Notes: a model not told the origin generated them from the sequence alone. 64,000 nt of DNA from Oenanthe sinensis (GCA_028671895.1 CM053803.1:48978786-49042785); one strand, 5' to 3'; shown: positions 1 through 12,753, counted from the stretch's first letter. Program-made: numbers and translations.

Positions 1-1
1 T

Positions 2-250
2 CTAGCCCTTCTCAGTGGTAGCATATTTCATTCTATTTATATGTGTAGGGACTATCATGATTTGTATTACAATTTTTATGAGCTAAAATCTTCTATTGAT
101 AAAAGTTGGTATGTCACTGTTAAGACTTCACCAGAGTCTAGAGCAACAAAAGAGACAGGTAAGCCAAAGGTGAAAATTGTTAAGCCTGTTTCTCCTAAAA
201 TTAGTAGAAAAGGATACAAAACTGTTTGGGTCCTCAAAACATCTAACTAG
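2..250 (+). pseudogene. gag: E1 gag, C-terminal end
   Basis: An open frame enters from the left edge and stops at TAG 248-250. Its last residues (WVLKTSN) align with the gag ends of E3 (WVPKST) and E5 (WVPKNV), a conserved tail. The stretch is basic (many Lys), as expected for the nucleocapsid side of gag. The second zinc knuckle, if present, lies upstream of the window. The pol frame begins at once in the -1 frame with a 4-nt overlap (CTAG 247-250). Annotated as part of a degenerate element because the following pol is broken. Confidence 0.75.
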
Positions 251-3200
251 TTGCTTTATATATGCAGGGAACCAGGGTAAAGAAAGTAACCCTAATCCTG
301 GACAGTGGATGCTCATGACATATGACTGGAAAGAAATCCCTGATTACAGACTTTGAGGAAATGGTTGGCCCAGAAGTATCCTTTGGAGATGGCAACAAAG
401 GACAAACACTGGGATATGACAAGATTGTACTTGGGAATGTCATCATTGAACAAGTAGCTCTAGTTGATGGCTTAAGGCACAATTTAATAAGCATAAGTCA
501 ACTTGGAGATAAATGTTACCATACTGGCTTTGACAACAAAGAGTGTCTTGTGACTCACAAAGAAACAGGGATTGTGGTTTTCAAAGGACACAGACATGGT
601 AACATTTATGAAGCCAGCTTGGAGGATTGCATAAACAGTGAAGTCACATGTCTATACAGCAAGGCCTCAACTGAAGAAAGCTGGAAATGGCATAAGAAAC
701 TGTCACACATCAACTTCAAAACACTCAACAAGTTGGTGAAACAGAATCTTGTAAGAGGATTACCACAGGTTGATTTTGTGCAAGATGGACTTTGTGAAGC
801 ATGTCAACTTGGAAAACAAAGGAAATCATCTTTCAAGAGCAAGACAATTAACACCATTTCTTAACCCTTTTATTTCTTGCATCTTGATTTATTTGGTCCA
901 GTAAATGTTATGTCAATTAACAAAAATAAATATACTCTTGTTATTATAGATGATTTTACAAGATTCACATGGGTTTTCTTTCTACATTCAAAGGATGAAG
1001 CTTCACAACACATAATAGACCATATCACTTTTCTGGAAAGAAAATCAAAGAAAACAGTAAGAATTCTGAGGAGTGACAATGGTACTGAATTCAAGAATTC
1101 AATCATGGAGGACTACTGTGCATCAAAGGGAATTACTCAACAATTTTATGCGCCAGGAACTCCTCAACAAAATGGAGTTGTGGAAAGAAAGAATAGGACA
1201 CTCATAGAAGCTGCCAGAACAATGTTAGCAGAGTCTAAGCTTCCAGTATATTTTTGGGCTGAGGCAGTCAATACAGCATGTTTCACTCAAAACTGCACTC
1301 TAATAAACATGCATGGAAAGACTCCCTATGAAATGATAAAGGACAAGAAGCCAAGTGTGAAACACTTTCACATTGTTGGATGCAAGTGTTATGTACTGAA
1401 AGTACATCCTGAAAATCTAAGCAAATTTGAAGCCAAGGCAGATGAATCAATTTTTCTTGGATATGCATCGAACACAAAAGCATTCAGAGTGTTTAATCTC
1501 AGAACCAAAATTGTTATAGAATCTATTCATGTTGCATTTGATGATAAAAAGTATACAGGATTGCAGGATGAGTCAGAGTCTACTACACTAGAATTTGAAA
1601 ATCTAAAAAGTTCTGAGATAAATGAAGAAGAAGAGGATGAAGACCCTAAAATAAATCCTGAACCAACACAAGAACCTGCACACTCTGAGGGGGAGCCAGA
1701 AAATTCAACTCCACATAATTCAGAGTCTAACAGGTCAGGGTCTACCCAGACAGAGTCTAGACGACAGAGTCTAACTCATCAGGGTCTGGATCAAGCAACT
1801 CTGAACTCTTGTCAGAGTCAAGCAATTTAGGGGGAGCCTCTTCATTTGAATTTCACTCAAATACAGAAGATGCAAATGACTTTGGAGGAGCTTCAAGCTC
1901 AAGAACCAATCTTTCACCTGCTAGAAAATGGACAAGGAATCACACTCCTGACTTGATAATTGGTGATCCTGAGAGTGGTGTACAAACAAGAACAACCACT
2001 CAAAAATGAATGTCTTTATAGTTGTTTTCTCTCAAAGAATGAACCCAAGAAAATTGAGGAAGCCTTGCAAGACCCTGATTGGATTATTGCAATGCAAGAA
2101 GAATTGAATGAATTTGAGAGAAATAAAGTGTGGAAACTTGTACCAAGACCTAGAGATAGATCAGTGGTTGGTGCAAAATGGGTGTACAGAAACAAACGTG
2201 ATGAGAATGGAACTGTAATAAGAAACAAAGCAAGGTTAGTTGCAAAAGGATACTCACAGGAGGAAAGAATTGACTATGATGAAACTTTTGCACCAGTAGC
2301 AAGATTGGAAGCTATTAGAATGTTTCTAGCCTTTGCAGCTCATTCAAAATTCAAGGTGTATCAGATGGATGTGAAAAGTGCCTTCTTAAATAGAGAATTG
2401 GAAGAAGAAGTCTATGTGGAGCAACCACCAGGATTTGTTGATCCAAAGTTTCCTGATCATGTTTACAGGTTAGACAAGGCACTATATGGATTGAAGCAAG
2501 CACCTAGAGCATGGTATGAAACTCTTTCAAAATTTCTTCTTGAAAATGGATTCACGAGAGGTACTATTGACGAAACTCTCTTTATTAGAAAATATAAAGG
2601 TGATATTTTGCTTGTCCAAATTTATGTTGATGATATTATATTTGGATCTACTAATGATAATCTCTGTGAAAAGTTTAGTCAACTAATGCAGTCAAATTAT
2701 GAAATGAGCATGATGGGAAAATTAAACATCTTTTTGGGGATTCAAGTCAAACAGAATGATGATGGAATTTTCATCAATCAAACAAAGTATGTAAAAGAAC
2801 TGTTGAAGAAGTTTGATATGCAAGATTCAGCAACTGCTAAAACTCCCATGTCAACAGCTACTAAGCTAGACTCTTACCCAAAGGGTAAGAAAGTTGACAA
2901 CACTAGCTACAGAGGTATGATTGGCTCATTGTTATATTTAACTGCAAGTAGACCAGATATAATGTTTGCAACTTGTCTGTGTGCTAGATTTCAAGCTGAC
3001 CCTAGAGAATCACACTTAATAGCTGTGAAAAGAATTTTTAGATATCTCAAGGGGGCACAAACTCTTGGACTTTGGTATCCTAGAGAGTTAGATTTATCAC
3101 TAATTGGCTATTCAAATTCTGACTATGCAGGATGCAAAGTAGACAGGAAAAGCACAACAGGACAATGTCAGTTTCTTGGCAACAGATTAATTTCTTGGTT

Positions 3201-3564
3201 TAGCAAGAAACAACAAACAGTATCAACCTCAACAGCTGAGGCTGAATAAATTGCAGCTGGAAGTTGCTGTGCTCAAATTCTGTGGATGAGAAATCAATTA
3301 CTTGATTATGGACTAACATTCTCAAATATTCCTATGTATTGTGATAATACTAGTGCTATTAAAATTGCAGAGAATCCAGTCCAACACTCCAGAACAAAGC
3401 ACATTGATGTCAGGTATCACTTTATTAGAGAACATGTTGAAAATGGTACTGTGACACTTCACTATGTTCCAACTGACAGACAGATTGCAGACATTTTGAC
3501 AAAACCACTTGATGAGTCTACCTTTCTCAGACTGGTAGGTGAATTAGGTATGTTAAATATGTAA
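250..3564 (+). pseudogene. pol: E1 pol (protease, integrase, reverse transcriptase, RNase H), broken
   Basis: Copia-type polyprotein that would mature and integrate the element's cDNA. The protease motif DSG is at 301-309. The integrase follows a zinc-binding GAG-pre-integrase segment (HKKLSH ... CEAC) and has LDLFGP, RSDNGTEF and VVERKNR around the DDE residues. RT has YGLKQAPRAWY and the catalytic YVDD at 2623-2634. RNase H ends with DILTKPLDES. Breaks: TGA at 316-318 where E3 has Arg (CGA to TGA, a CpG-type change), TAA at 862-864, two compensating frameshifts in the IN-RT linker (about 1800-2000) and TAA at 3247-3249 replacing Tyr. The linker 1570-1830 is low-complexity, acidic and full of CAGAGTCT. 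No function is expected from this copy. Confidence 0.93.
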
Positions 3565-3669
3565 GTGATCAAAAATTACAAGAAGCAAGGTATGTACTTT
3601 AATTATAGTCCCTGTCTTAACATACTGTGATTAATTATTATTGCAAAATTTTATTTGGTATTTTACCTT

Positions 3670-3870
3670 GACATAGTCTAGTTTTTAGACTCTGACGAGT
3701 CTATAGACTCTGACAAGTCTGTAGACTCTGAGAGTCAGTAGACTCTGAGAAAAATATCGCCTAGACTCTAAAACGGTTAAAATTCGCGTCTGCAGACTCT
3801 GATTGCATTTAAAATGTTCAAATGACTTAAAATAGGCGGTAACAGTTATCTTTTGACTGGAAACAGGCTG
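3670..3870 (+). repeat. E1 pol-ORF3 spacer array of AGACTCTG motif
   Basis: The 472-bp gap between the pol stop and ORF3 holds at least five AGACTCTG copies between 3688 and 3805, some paired head-to-head with AGTCT to form short palindromes (AGTCTATAGACT). The same motif fills the U3 of this element's LTR and parts of its coding regions. The equivalent spacer of E3 holds an unrelated motif array. Function unknown; a regulatory role for ORF3 is inference. Confidence 0.75.
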
Positions 3871-4036
3871 TAGACTCGTGTGTATTGTATGCAACTTGAA
3901 CAAAATAGAATTTTTCATACAATTTACTCACTTGTTTATTGCAATTGATTTCTACAGCAAAAATATTCACAGAGCTTTTTACGAACCCTAACTAATTTCT
4001 TCAAGCTTTTCCATCACTTTCCACTCAACAACTCCA

Positions 4037-5295
4037 ATGGCTGCCGTTTCTACTGTCATGAGAGGACCCAAGGCGATTGCTTTCACATTTGGGGATTTTG
4101 ATTTCATGACTACAAAACATGTTGATGCTCTTGGAGATAAGAAAGGAGTAGATGCTGACTACTTCCCAATGATGGATTTCATGGAGCAATCTGAGCTCAG
4201 TTACATTCTGAAAGCATCTCCAGTGATTCATATGGATGCTGTCTCAAAAGCTTGGAGTTCTGCACAGGTCGTTGATCCTTCTCAGGATCAACCAGGTAAA
4301 ATAATGTTCACCTTTGGCTCGACTACATTTGATGTCTCTACAGATGTGCTCAATTCTGTGTTTAAATTGCCTGTTAAGTCTTCTTTTGATAATATTGTAT
4401 CTGATGATGACATTAAAAGCATGTTTAAGGCAATAGGTTATTCTGCCAGCTTAGATAACATGAGTAAAATAACTAGGCCTTACTTAAGAAAAGAATGGTC
4501 CTTTTTCTTTGATCAAATTGCTAAGTGCTTCACTGGTAAGTGTAGTGGCTTTGATGCTATTACTGTTATTACTTACCAAATTGGTCACAGTCTCCTATTT
4601 GATAAAGTGATCAACATTGGTGATATGTTGCTCACTCAAATGGGAGCAAAATTAAACAATGTGCATGAGGGGAGGAAGAAAGTCTACTATCATAGATTTC
4701 TTATGATTCTCCTTAATCACTTCATTCCTGACATGTCAACCAAGTTGGCAGATGATTGTTGTGTGCAGGCCTACAAACAACAAAGGAGGATATTCTCTGA
4801 CATCAAGAGAATTGATGACAAAAAGAAGAGTCTACCTGCCATGCACTATCCACAGGTAATGCAGGTAAAACTCTCAACCTACAAACCTTCTATCTACAAT
4901 GATTCTTTTTTTGGCGGTGACATGGTGCAGCAACAAGTACTGGAGAGTCCCCCTGCACCTACCCCAGTCACCAAATCCCCTTCAATTACACAATCTTCCA
5001 AACCAAAATCCAAAAAGAACCAACCTCTGGTGTCTCTCAACAGACACCAGTTGTAAAGAGGATAAAATTGGTTCAAACCAGGCTTATAGATGAGCACAGC
5101 GATGAGGAGCTCAATCCACTAGAGAAGCAAGTTGTTGAAGGACTTTCTTTGCTAAAGGAAGGTCATGATACACTTGATTCTAACCTTCAAGCCAAGTCTG
5201 TAGACTCTCAAAAGGCTACAGACTCTGTAAAACCTAGGGAAGCACCTCAGGATTCTCAAATTGAATCTCCTGAAAAATCTTTTTATCAGAAGTAC
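4037..5295 (+). pseudogene. E1 ORF3 ('env-like'), N-terminal part, frameshifted
   Basis: ATG at 4037, 472 bp after pol. The N-terminal domain shares a core with E3 ORF3 (LRKEWSFFFD here, LRKEWSYFFD in E3, then FDAIT). It ends in a Pro/Ser/Lys-rich segment. The frame stops at 5056, but an alternative frame continues from about 5020 and matches the E3 protein there, so a 1-bp deletion near 5020-5035 is likely. The second frame runs to the E2 insertion at 5296 and contains CAGACTCT repeats. I see no signal peptide or membrane segment in this part. ORF3 proteins of Sireviruses are called env-like by position only; their role is unproven. Confidence 0.8.
5291..5295 (+). repeat. Target-site duplication of E2, left copy (AGTAC)
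   Basis: AGTAC precedes the TG of the left LTR and recurs at 28503-28507 after the right LTR. The match extends to AAGTAC if the LTR is taken to end at TAC. It marks the insertion point of E2 in E1 ORF3. Confidence 0.92.
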
Positions 5296-6736
5296 TGAAA
5301 GGGGAGATAGGAGTGAAGGGAAGTAACTCACTGCACTTTCATGTGTACTAGGAATGCTAAATGTAATCTCTATGTAATGGTTGATGATAACTCAACAATA
5401 GAACAGGACATGTAATAATATGCAGGTGCACAGAAATCTTGGATCACAGAGTTCAGTTAAGACAAAGTATCAAAGGATCATCTACAGACTTGAAGCTCAC
5501 TGGAAAAAGTTCATTAACATGTTCATGCCTCAGTGGAGAATAAAAGATGTTGACATCTATTCAAGGATGTGGAAGCTACAGAAGATTGTCTTAGTCTATG
5601 ACGATTTTAGTGCATTACAATCGAAGCAACAAGTAAGGTTTGCAAAGAAGAATGTGGAATCATGTTCGGAATCAAGAGCCCCTATCAAGACTAGTCACTT
5701 ATGAACCAGACCGTTGCATCAAGTGTCAGGACATTGGAGGCAAGCTCTCGTCGGTTAATATGATTTTAATCATTCTAAAGTTGTTGGTTTTCTTTAGTCA
5801 TGTAGAGGATCAACAAAGGTGGTAAATCAGTGTTGGAGAAATGTCAGCCTAATGGATAAGAGACAGACGGCACAACCTGATTGGATCTTACTAAAGCTTC
5901 ACAGATTAGAAGGCCAAATACTTGGACGTGGTGGAGTCACGTATACGGGGCCAAGTATTTGGATAAGGAAGTCTACACAAATTGAAGAGTGGAATGGAAA
6001 TATTTAATTTAATTAAATAAAGTATTTATTTAATTATTTATATATTTTATAAATAAAGACATTCTTTATTTATATTATATATATTTATTTAAATATTACT
6101 TTTACATTAAATATTTCCAAAGGCATGCTTGGCACATGACTTTGAAGATATGATTTGAGTGGACAAAAGTAAAAGGTGGAAAAACAAAAAGTAACACCTT
6201 TTTCAATATATAAAGAAGAAACCCAAGTCATCATAAAAAGTGAGTATTCGGATGAGAAGAAAAAAGGGGAGAGAGAAAAAGAATTAATTTTCTCTCCCCC
6301 ATGGCCGAACTAGATCTTGCATATTTTAGAGCCATGATTTTCTTTATCATACCACTCATCTATTCTTCTATTGTAAACATTGCTAAATCTTGTTTAGAAG
6401 ATAGGTTTGATTTTTGTCTCCTAGATCTAGAATTTGTAATATTTTTAGAGGAGCCAAAAATCATTTCTTTGTTGTGTTCTTGAGCTTTTGTTCTTGAACT
6501 TGTTGTAGCATCTACCCCACTTCAATGAATATAAAGTTATATTCTTGGATCTTGTTGTGTTGTGTGTTTTGGATGATTTACCGTTCATTATCTTGGTTAT
6601 TTTAATGGTGTTCTTGAGGTTGAAGAAGATGATGAACAGTAACCGGGTTTGAACCAAAGTAATTTTTATGTTGTCCCAAAAATTATTAATAGTCATATTT
6701 AATTTGGGAATCGTATTCACCCCCCCCCCCTCTACG
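5296..6736 (+). repeat. E2 5' LTR
   Basis: Starts TGAAAGGGGAG and ends CCCCCTCTACG where the other copy has CCCCCTCTACA. A TATA box is at 6207, and the poly-C block near the 3' end is shared in form by all Sirevirus-like LTRs here. A 60-codon ORF (6301-6483) with an ATGG start lies downstream of the TATA box. An AT-rich patch spans about 6000-6120. Confidence 0.93.
6207..6214 (+). promoter_or_regulatory. TATA box of E2 5' LTR (TATATAAA)
   Basis: TATATAAA in the LTR, about 90 bp before the ATG of the small LTR ORF; the same box is at 27974-27981 in the 3' LTR. It marks the probable U3/R boundary region. Confidence 0.6.
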
Positions 6737-6755
6737 ATCTCCGGGACCTAACAAT

Positions 6756-6767
6756 TGGTATCAGAGC
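6756..6767 (+). other. E2 primer binding site (initiator tRNA-Met)
   Basis: TGGTATCAGAGC, complementary to the 3' end of plant initiator tRNA-Met as in most plant copia elements. It lies 19 nt after the LTR end as defined by the 3' LTR and its target duplication, an unusual gap. Confidence 0.88.
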
Positions 6768-6859
6768 TACTCGATTGACATACAAATCGATTGGATCTAT
6801 TTTTATTTTTGAGATTAAAGAGGGTACAATTGGTTCACTGGGCATCCAGAATTTTTTTG

Positions 6860-7625
6860 AAGCCCGGAATTTTTCTAAGTACAAAATGTTCTAGATAGCC
6901 AAGTAGAACATTTCTATGTAGAAATTCTACTTAGATGTTCGAGATAGCCAAGTAGAACATTTCTATGTAGAAATTCTACTTAATGTTCTAGATAGAACCT
7001 AAGTAGAAATTCTGGAGTTAGAAATATTTTCTAAGTCAGAAGTTCTACTTAATGTTCTACATAGAGCCTAAGTAGAACATTTCTATGTAGAAATTCTACT
7101 TAATGTTCTAGATAGAACCTAAGTAGAAATTCTGGAGTTAGAAATATTTTCTAAGTCAGAAGTTCTACTTAATGTTCTACATAGAGCCTAAGTAGAACAT
7201 TTCTATGTAGAAATTCTACTTAATGTTCTAGATAGAACCTAAGTAGAAATTCTGGAGTTAGAAATATTTTCTAAGTTAGAAGTTCTACTTAATGTTCTAC
7301 ATAGAGCCTAAGTAGAACATTTCTATGTAGAAATTCTACTTAATGTTCTAGATAGAACCTAAGTAGAAATTCTGGAGTTAGAAATATTTTCCAAGTCAGA
7401 AGTTCTACTTAATGTTCTACATAGAGCCTAAGTAGAACATTTCTATGTAGAAATTCTACTTAATGTTCTAGATAGAACCTAAGTAGAAATTCTGGAATTA
7501 GAAATATTTTCTAAGTCAGAAGTTCTACTTAATGTTCTAGATAGAGCCTAAGTAGAACATTTCTATGTAGAATTTCTACTTGATGTTCTAGATAGAGTCT
7601 ATGTAGAACATTTCTATGTAGAATT
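6860..7625 (+). repeat. E2 leader tandem repeat, 120-bp unit with GTAGAA/TTCTAC palindromes
   Basis: About six nearly identical 120-bp units; the block at 7021-7140 recurs with very few changes at 7141, 7261 and 7381. Each unit holds several inverted pairs of AAGTAGAA and TTCTACTT, including the odd palindrome GTAGAAATTCTAC. The opening words (TTTTTCTAAGTACAAAATGT) and the closing words (TTTCAACATGACACATGGC) also flank a shorter array in the U3 of the E5 LTR, so the block looks like a relocated and amplified U3 segment. Confidence 0.92.
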
Positions 7626-7639
7626 TTTTTTTTGGAGGC

Positions 7640-8580
7640 TGTTTCAACATGACACATGGCTACATCGTTTAACTTTTATTTAAAACAAAAATTGTTTTTC
7701 TCTCAAATTGTTTTTAGTTTAATAATTAATTTAATAATTAAATTTGAATTTAATTATATAAAATATTTTGAAAATAATTTTTAAATTTAAATAATTTATT
7801 TTTCAAGTTTATTTTACATCTTGGAAAATATTTTATTTTCTTTTAAATTTTAGAGTCAAATATTTTATATTTTTAATATTCTTAGTTAAGAATTTTATTA
7901 ATTTAAAAACTAAAATTAATTTTAAAATCCAATTTAATTTCTTTTGAGTTTAATATTCTTAAAATTATTTTCTGAATTATTTTTGAGGTTAAATAATTTA
8001 TTTTTCATAAAACTTTAATTACAAATTTTATAAAACTCTTTGGAAAATGTTTTTGGATTGAAATAATTTATTTTCATGAACATTTTAAATGTTTTGAAAA
8101 TTTAGTATTTCTATTTCAAAATTGTGTTTTCGAGTTGTTTTATTTTAATTATAATTTAAGCTTGGAAGTTTTAATTATAAATCTCATAAAACTTTTTGGA
8201 AAATCATTTTGGTTGAAATAATTTATTTTCAAGAATATATTAGATGACTTGAAAATTTATTATTTTTATATCAAACATATATTTTCAATCTGTTTTATTT
8301 TAATTATAATTAAAACTGTTTTGGATTATAAATTCTATAAAATTCTTTGAAAATTAATTTTGATTTGAAATAATTTCTTTTTCAGGATTATTTAATATAC
8401 CTTGAAAAATTTGTTATTTCTATATCAAAACTTTCTTTTCGAATTATTTTATTTTATTTATAATTTGAAATTGAGAAATTTATTATTATTTATCAAAAAT
8501 GCATTTTCAATTTATTTTGATTACTTAAATTCCTAAAAAATTAAATACTTCTGTTTGAACAAAATGTTTTATTAAACGAA
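7640..8580. other. Very AT-rich stretch of E2 interior
   Basis: Low-complexity A/T sequence with recurring AATAATTTATTTT-like words and a loose internal periodicity. No coding frame and no known family recognised. It may be a spacer or a decayed tandem array. Confidence 0.6.
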
Positions 8581-11500
8581 ACAACAGGAGTTGATTCTTC
8601 GTTCGTTGAGGACAAACGAACTGACTGAAGAACATTCTAATGGAGTTGAAACCTGATCTTACCATTGGAGATGTATTTCTACATCGGTCTACTCAGTGGA
8701 TCATTTGGTTATTGAAAGGGGATTAGTTCATTTAGGGAAGAGTCTTCGATTTGTGGTTTTCGAATCAATATCTGAAGAATTTGGGATTTTGAAAAGGAAT
8801 TCAGTTTATCGGTCAAAGAACCAAAACAACAATTGAAGATTTGGTTAAAGGACATCAGTGGCAGAAATACACAAGGTTTGATTATCACTGACATATGATA
8901 ATCAAGGGGTTATTGCTACACATACAAAGAAGAGTGATCTTTTCAAGCAGAACATGAGACATTCTATGTCGGGGTCTTTAAGCAGAACAATCAGGTATCA
9001 GTTTGGGTTGAAGCAGGAACATCATTGGTTATTGAGGTCAAATGCAAGGATACTTCCATGAGTGTTAGTAGAATGGAAATTGATTTGGATCAATTGATTA
9101 TCACTCGAGATGGAATGTTAAGCATCGCACAGGTATACTTTCTAACTAGTTTATACTTGTTTGATTCAATTATAGAGTATTAAGTGCTGAACTGCATTAT
9201 ATTATAAGTTTGATGTAATGCATGTCTCACCTTGATTTCTATATAAATTAGATAATTTATGCTAGTTTGTTAGTGTTGCTTGTTTATCAGTATTTGACTT
9301 CATGATTAGATCTTGTGTGATTTAATGCTTGCTTTACGAAAATTGATCATGTTAGCATATAGAGTCTTAGGTATTTGTAGGGGTACATTTACCGGAAAGA
9401 ATATTTGCTGCATGCTAAGTGCCTTGATGTTTTCATTGTCTATAATCTGTTTATACTCGCATGGTTGTATTAAATGCTATATCTGATCATGTGCTTGTTA
9501 AGATGAGCCTGTTTCTAATTTGGGAATTGCCTAGGGGTCAGTATAATAAACCATGAATTAAATTTTTAAATTTAAACTGACTCAGGTAATTAGAGATAAT
9601 ATAATGTTAAAGTGAACAACAAAGGTGAATTAGAAGAATTAGGAATCTGAGTAATTGATTCTTCTATGACTACATATATGTACGACATGATTCTTATAGA
9701 CTGCTAGTCCACCTTAAGTTAGGTTGGGATCACTGAGCTCATAGCCAAGACTACTTGTTGAGGCTGATATAGATGAGGAGTGATCAGTCAGATAAGAATG
9801 AGCATGTTGAACTTGAATTCTTTGTTGTTAACTATTTTTAGAAATATCTCTAACCCTTGGACTCAATCAAATTGTGGACCACGTGTCTTAATCATTTGTG
9901 AATGCAGAGTATCTTTCAACATGTACAAGTTATATATCTCTGACATTTTCATGTTCGAGGCATGTAACTACTTTTGCTTTGGTATTCAAATGGTTAAGCA
10001 AGGTTACCTATTTCTCTTGAATGATCTGAAGCACAATATTAAGGAAGACCTAGGGAATTCTTTGCGAAGGGTTTCCTAATATCAGTTCAAGGATGAACAG
10101 TATTGATCGAGGTCAAGAGAAATAGAAGCTCACTCTACTGGAAGTGAGGTTATTGCTGACACAAAATGTAATGCTTATGATGAAGTCAACTATTCGTTGA
10201 AGTTTATCAGAATGGAGTTAGCTGCAACAACAAGTGATGCTCTCACACTTGGTTTATCAACTAATACTTGGTTTATCAAGATAACGGATTCGACAGTAAA
10301 GATGAAGTTGGTGAGAAAGGACTACTTCTAATGAAATTCTTTTAAGAAGGACATTAGTGAAGTATGTCAGTTGAAGGGAAGTCAAGTCAAAGACTACCCT
10401 GTTTAGTTTTGGTGTTTGTTCATGCATTCGATAGATGAAGCATCTCAGTGATTAATCACATTCAAAGGATTAGGCAGATTGCTGTAAGAACACTTTGAGG
10501 GCAGGTAATGGAATTTGTTGACGAATGAAGTTCTATGTTATGTCTGCACTGAAAGGAGTATTCTATAGTAAAGTTCAGTTTTCGGACTTCATGACCAAAT
10601 GGAGGAGTTAATAGGGAAATCCAGACCTTGAGTGAAATTACAAGGATAATGGATAGACTTAAGGTTCCCTATTCACTACGGCTGAATTAGTTGACACAGC
10701 AAGTCTAATCAACAAATGTAAAGAGAAGACATCAAGTAAGATTAATCATGCCTGAAGTCACATGGTGTGATGGAGGGCTATCTTATTTGGAGTTAAGAAG
10801 CTTACGCAGAGTCTGTGATTGATTTAAGATGATCTAGATGCAGTGAACATCATCATCAAGCTCCCTAGCATTCGTTTGATTTTAGCTCTGAATTTCTAAA
10901 GGTTGACATCCTGTTTAGGGCTCAAGATCAGATGACACCAGATGAAGAAAAGCTGCAAGCAGCATCACAGGGGGAGCATCAGTAAGTTGGATCAACTAGT
11001 CGTGTTTGATGTTCAAAGGCTAGCAGTGCTCATTGAGTAAGAGTTGAGATTCTTAGGAGCACTGAGTGATCCAGATTGAGTGATTGCATATTAGAAAGGA
11101 AATTGTCAAGTTAAAAATAATGCAAGATGATCTCAATCATAATTGAAGAAGACTACTCTACCCACTGAATATCTAAGGAAACATTAAGGACATATCTGTC
11201 ATGACAAATGGTTTTGTGTAACAACATTTCCTAGAGTCAGTTCTTGATGAATCTGGGTAGTAGAGTAGTGATTGGTCGTGCATGTATAAGAGTATTTCAT
11301 TGGTTTTTCTGAGTGAATTCAATGAAGACTGAAGATGCACTAACTAATCAAGATTGAGTAGGGTTCGAATCAAGGAACTAACTCAATTGAACCAGAGGCA
11401 GATACACTTAGCGCAAGGAATCAATCCACATGAAGACTTAGTATTGATACAGAAGCTGAAGGGTAGTTCAGAGTTTTTTTTTAAGGTTCTACTCTTCTAG

Positions 11501-12748
11501 TGTCAGGACTACTGATTTCTAGAGTGCTGAGTTTAGTGAAGCTGCTGCCAAGACCAATATCTACAAGGAAATATTTGGGTGTTGAAGGTAATGCAGTTTC
11601 CGTCTGGATGAGCGTGGTATTGTTTCGAGGAACAATGTTAACTGGTAGCTGAAAAGTTATTCCTGTCCAAAAGGAGTAAACGTTCAATCTCGAAAGGAGT
11701 AAACGTTCGATCTCTAGGGCAAAGAGGAGTAATTGTTCATTCAACGATCATACACCAGTAAAAGCTCTATTGACTAAGGTATGTCACTCTAGTCTAATAT
11801 TGATTTATTTAAATGTAATGTTTATAGAGAGTGTTCATGCTATTTAGATGTCTACGATCTCTAGGAACTGATTAATGTTTGGCTTGTGACCACCCGGGAC
11901 TCAATATTATCATTATGAGATTACCTATGATCACCCGGGACCTAGGGACCTAACATTGTAGCATCTCTTTGTATAGTCAATTTATATCCAGGATCTCGTA
12001 CTTTGTGCTGTCATATGTTATTCATGCTATATGTATCAAATGTTTCAGCATAAGTATTTGTATATATTAATTAATTGTAATTTTATTTACTTTTAATTGT
12101 TTAATACTAATATTAATGGAACCACTTAATATGTAGTTTAAGTGATGTAATTCATGTCTTTTGCAAAATCCATTAATATTAGTTGTCATTCTTTTGATAT
12201 TAGTGATGTCACTTAGAATTTCTGCACTAAGTGATTAAAAGATTATTTCAAAAAAAAAACACTGATATTGAAAGTAATTTACTACATCGCGAGGGGTTGT
12301 CAAAGATCATAAATTTTAGCATTAATATTTAAAGGTATTTGATCTCTGATGCAACTAGTACCTCGAGCTTACATACATTCTGATTGTCATGAGTATTTTC
12401 AATATGCTTATGTGATAATTGTTGAGATGTAGTGTAAGAAGTTAAATGCTGTCATTCGGTCAATGTATGTTCAGTGTTTAGCGGATGCTTATTTTTATGC
12501 TTTAGAATTACCATGATCTATATTGCAATATGTGTTTGTTTCAAGCGACAAATGGTAATTGTCTAGCATAATGTAAGTATCTTATGTGCTTGATTATTTT
12601 GTAGTAAGATGCATTTTATTACAAAATGATTGAATGATGTTAGTACTTTTGAATGTCTTGTCATTCATATCTTTGATAATTCATTAGTATTAACATATGT
12701 TTTTCATTCTTTAGAACTTGAATGCATAAAGAAATTTCTTGTCTATTT
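8581..12748 (+). other. E2 interior without recognisable genes
   Basis: About 4.2 kb of unique-looking sequence. The longest frames are under 100 codons and match nothing I recognise; no RT, IN or gag motif was found on either strand. A near-repeat of CACCCGGGACCTA occurs around 11890-11950, and a CTAGG/GACCTAACA motif recalls the LTR-PBS junction words at 6740. Treated as the non-coding body of the element. Confidence 0.6.
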
Positions 12749-12753
12749 CTTGT
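12749..12753 (+). repeat. Target-site duplication of E3, left copy (CTTGT)
   Basis: CTTGT immediately before the E3 LTR; repeated at 24968-24972 immediately after the other LTR. Confidence 0.95.

Noticed and set aside
5068..5298. Separate small gene after E1 ORF3
   Set aside because: It matches the continuation of ORF3 after a 1-bp loss and continues in frame beyond E2.
6756..6767. tRNA gene fragment
   Set aside because: Only the 12-nt tRNA 3'-end complement is present, beside an LTR; it is a primer binding site.
9780..10079. 99-codon ORF as a host gene
   Set aside because: No recognisable domain, inside the non-coding body of E2; length expected by chance in AT-rich DNA.
11481..11744. 87-codon minus-strand ORF as a gag or pol remnant
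   Set aside because: The words VDIGLGSSFTKL and LPSTPKYF resemble nothing firm in gag or pol, and no neighbouring frame extends the match.
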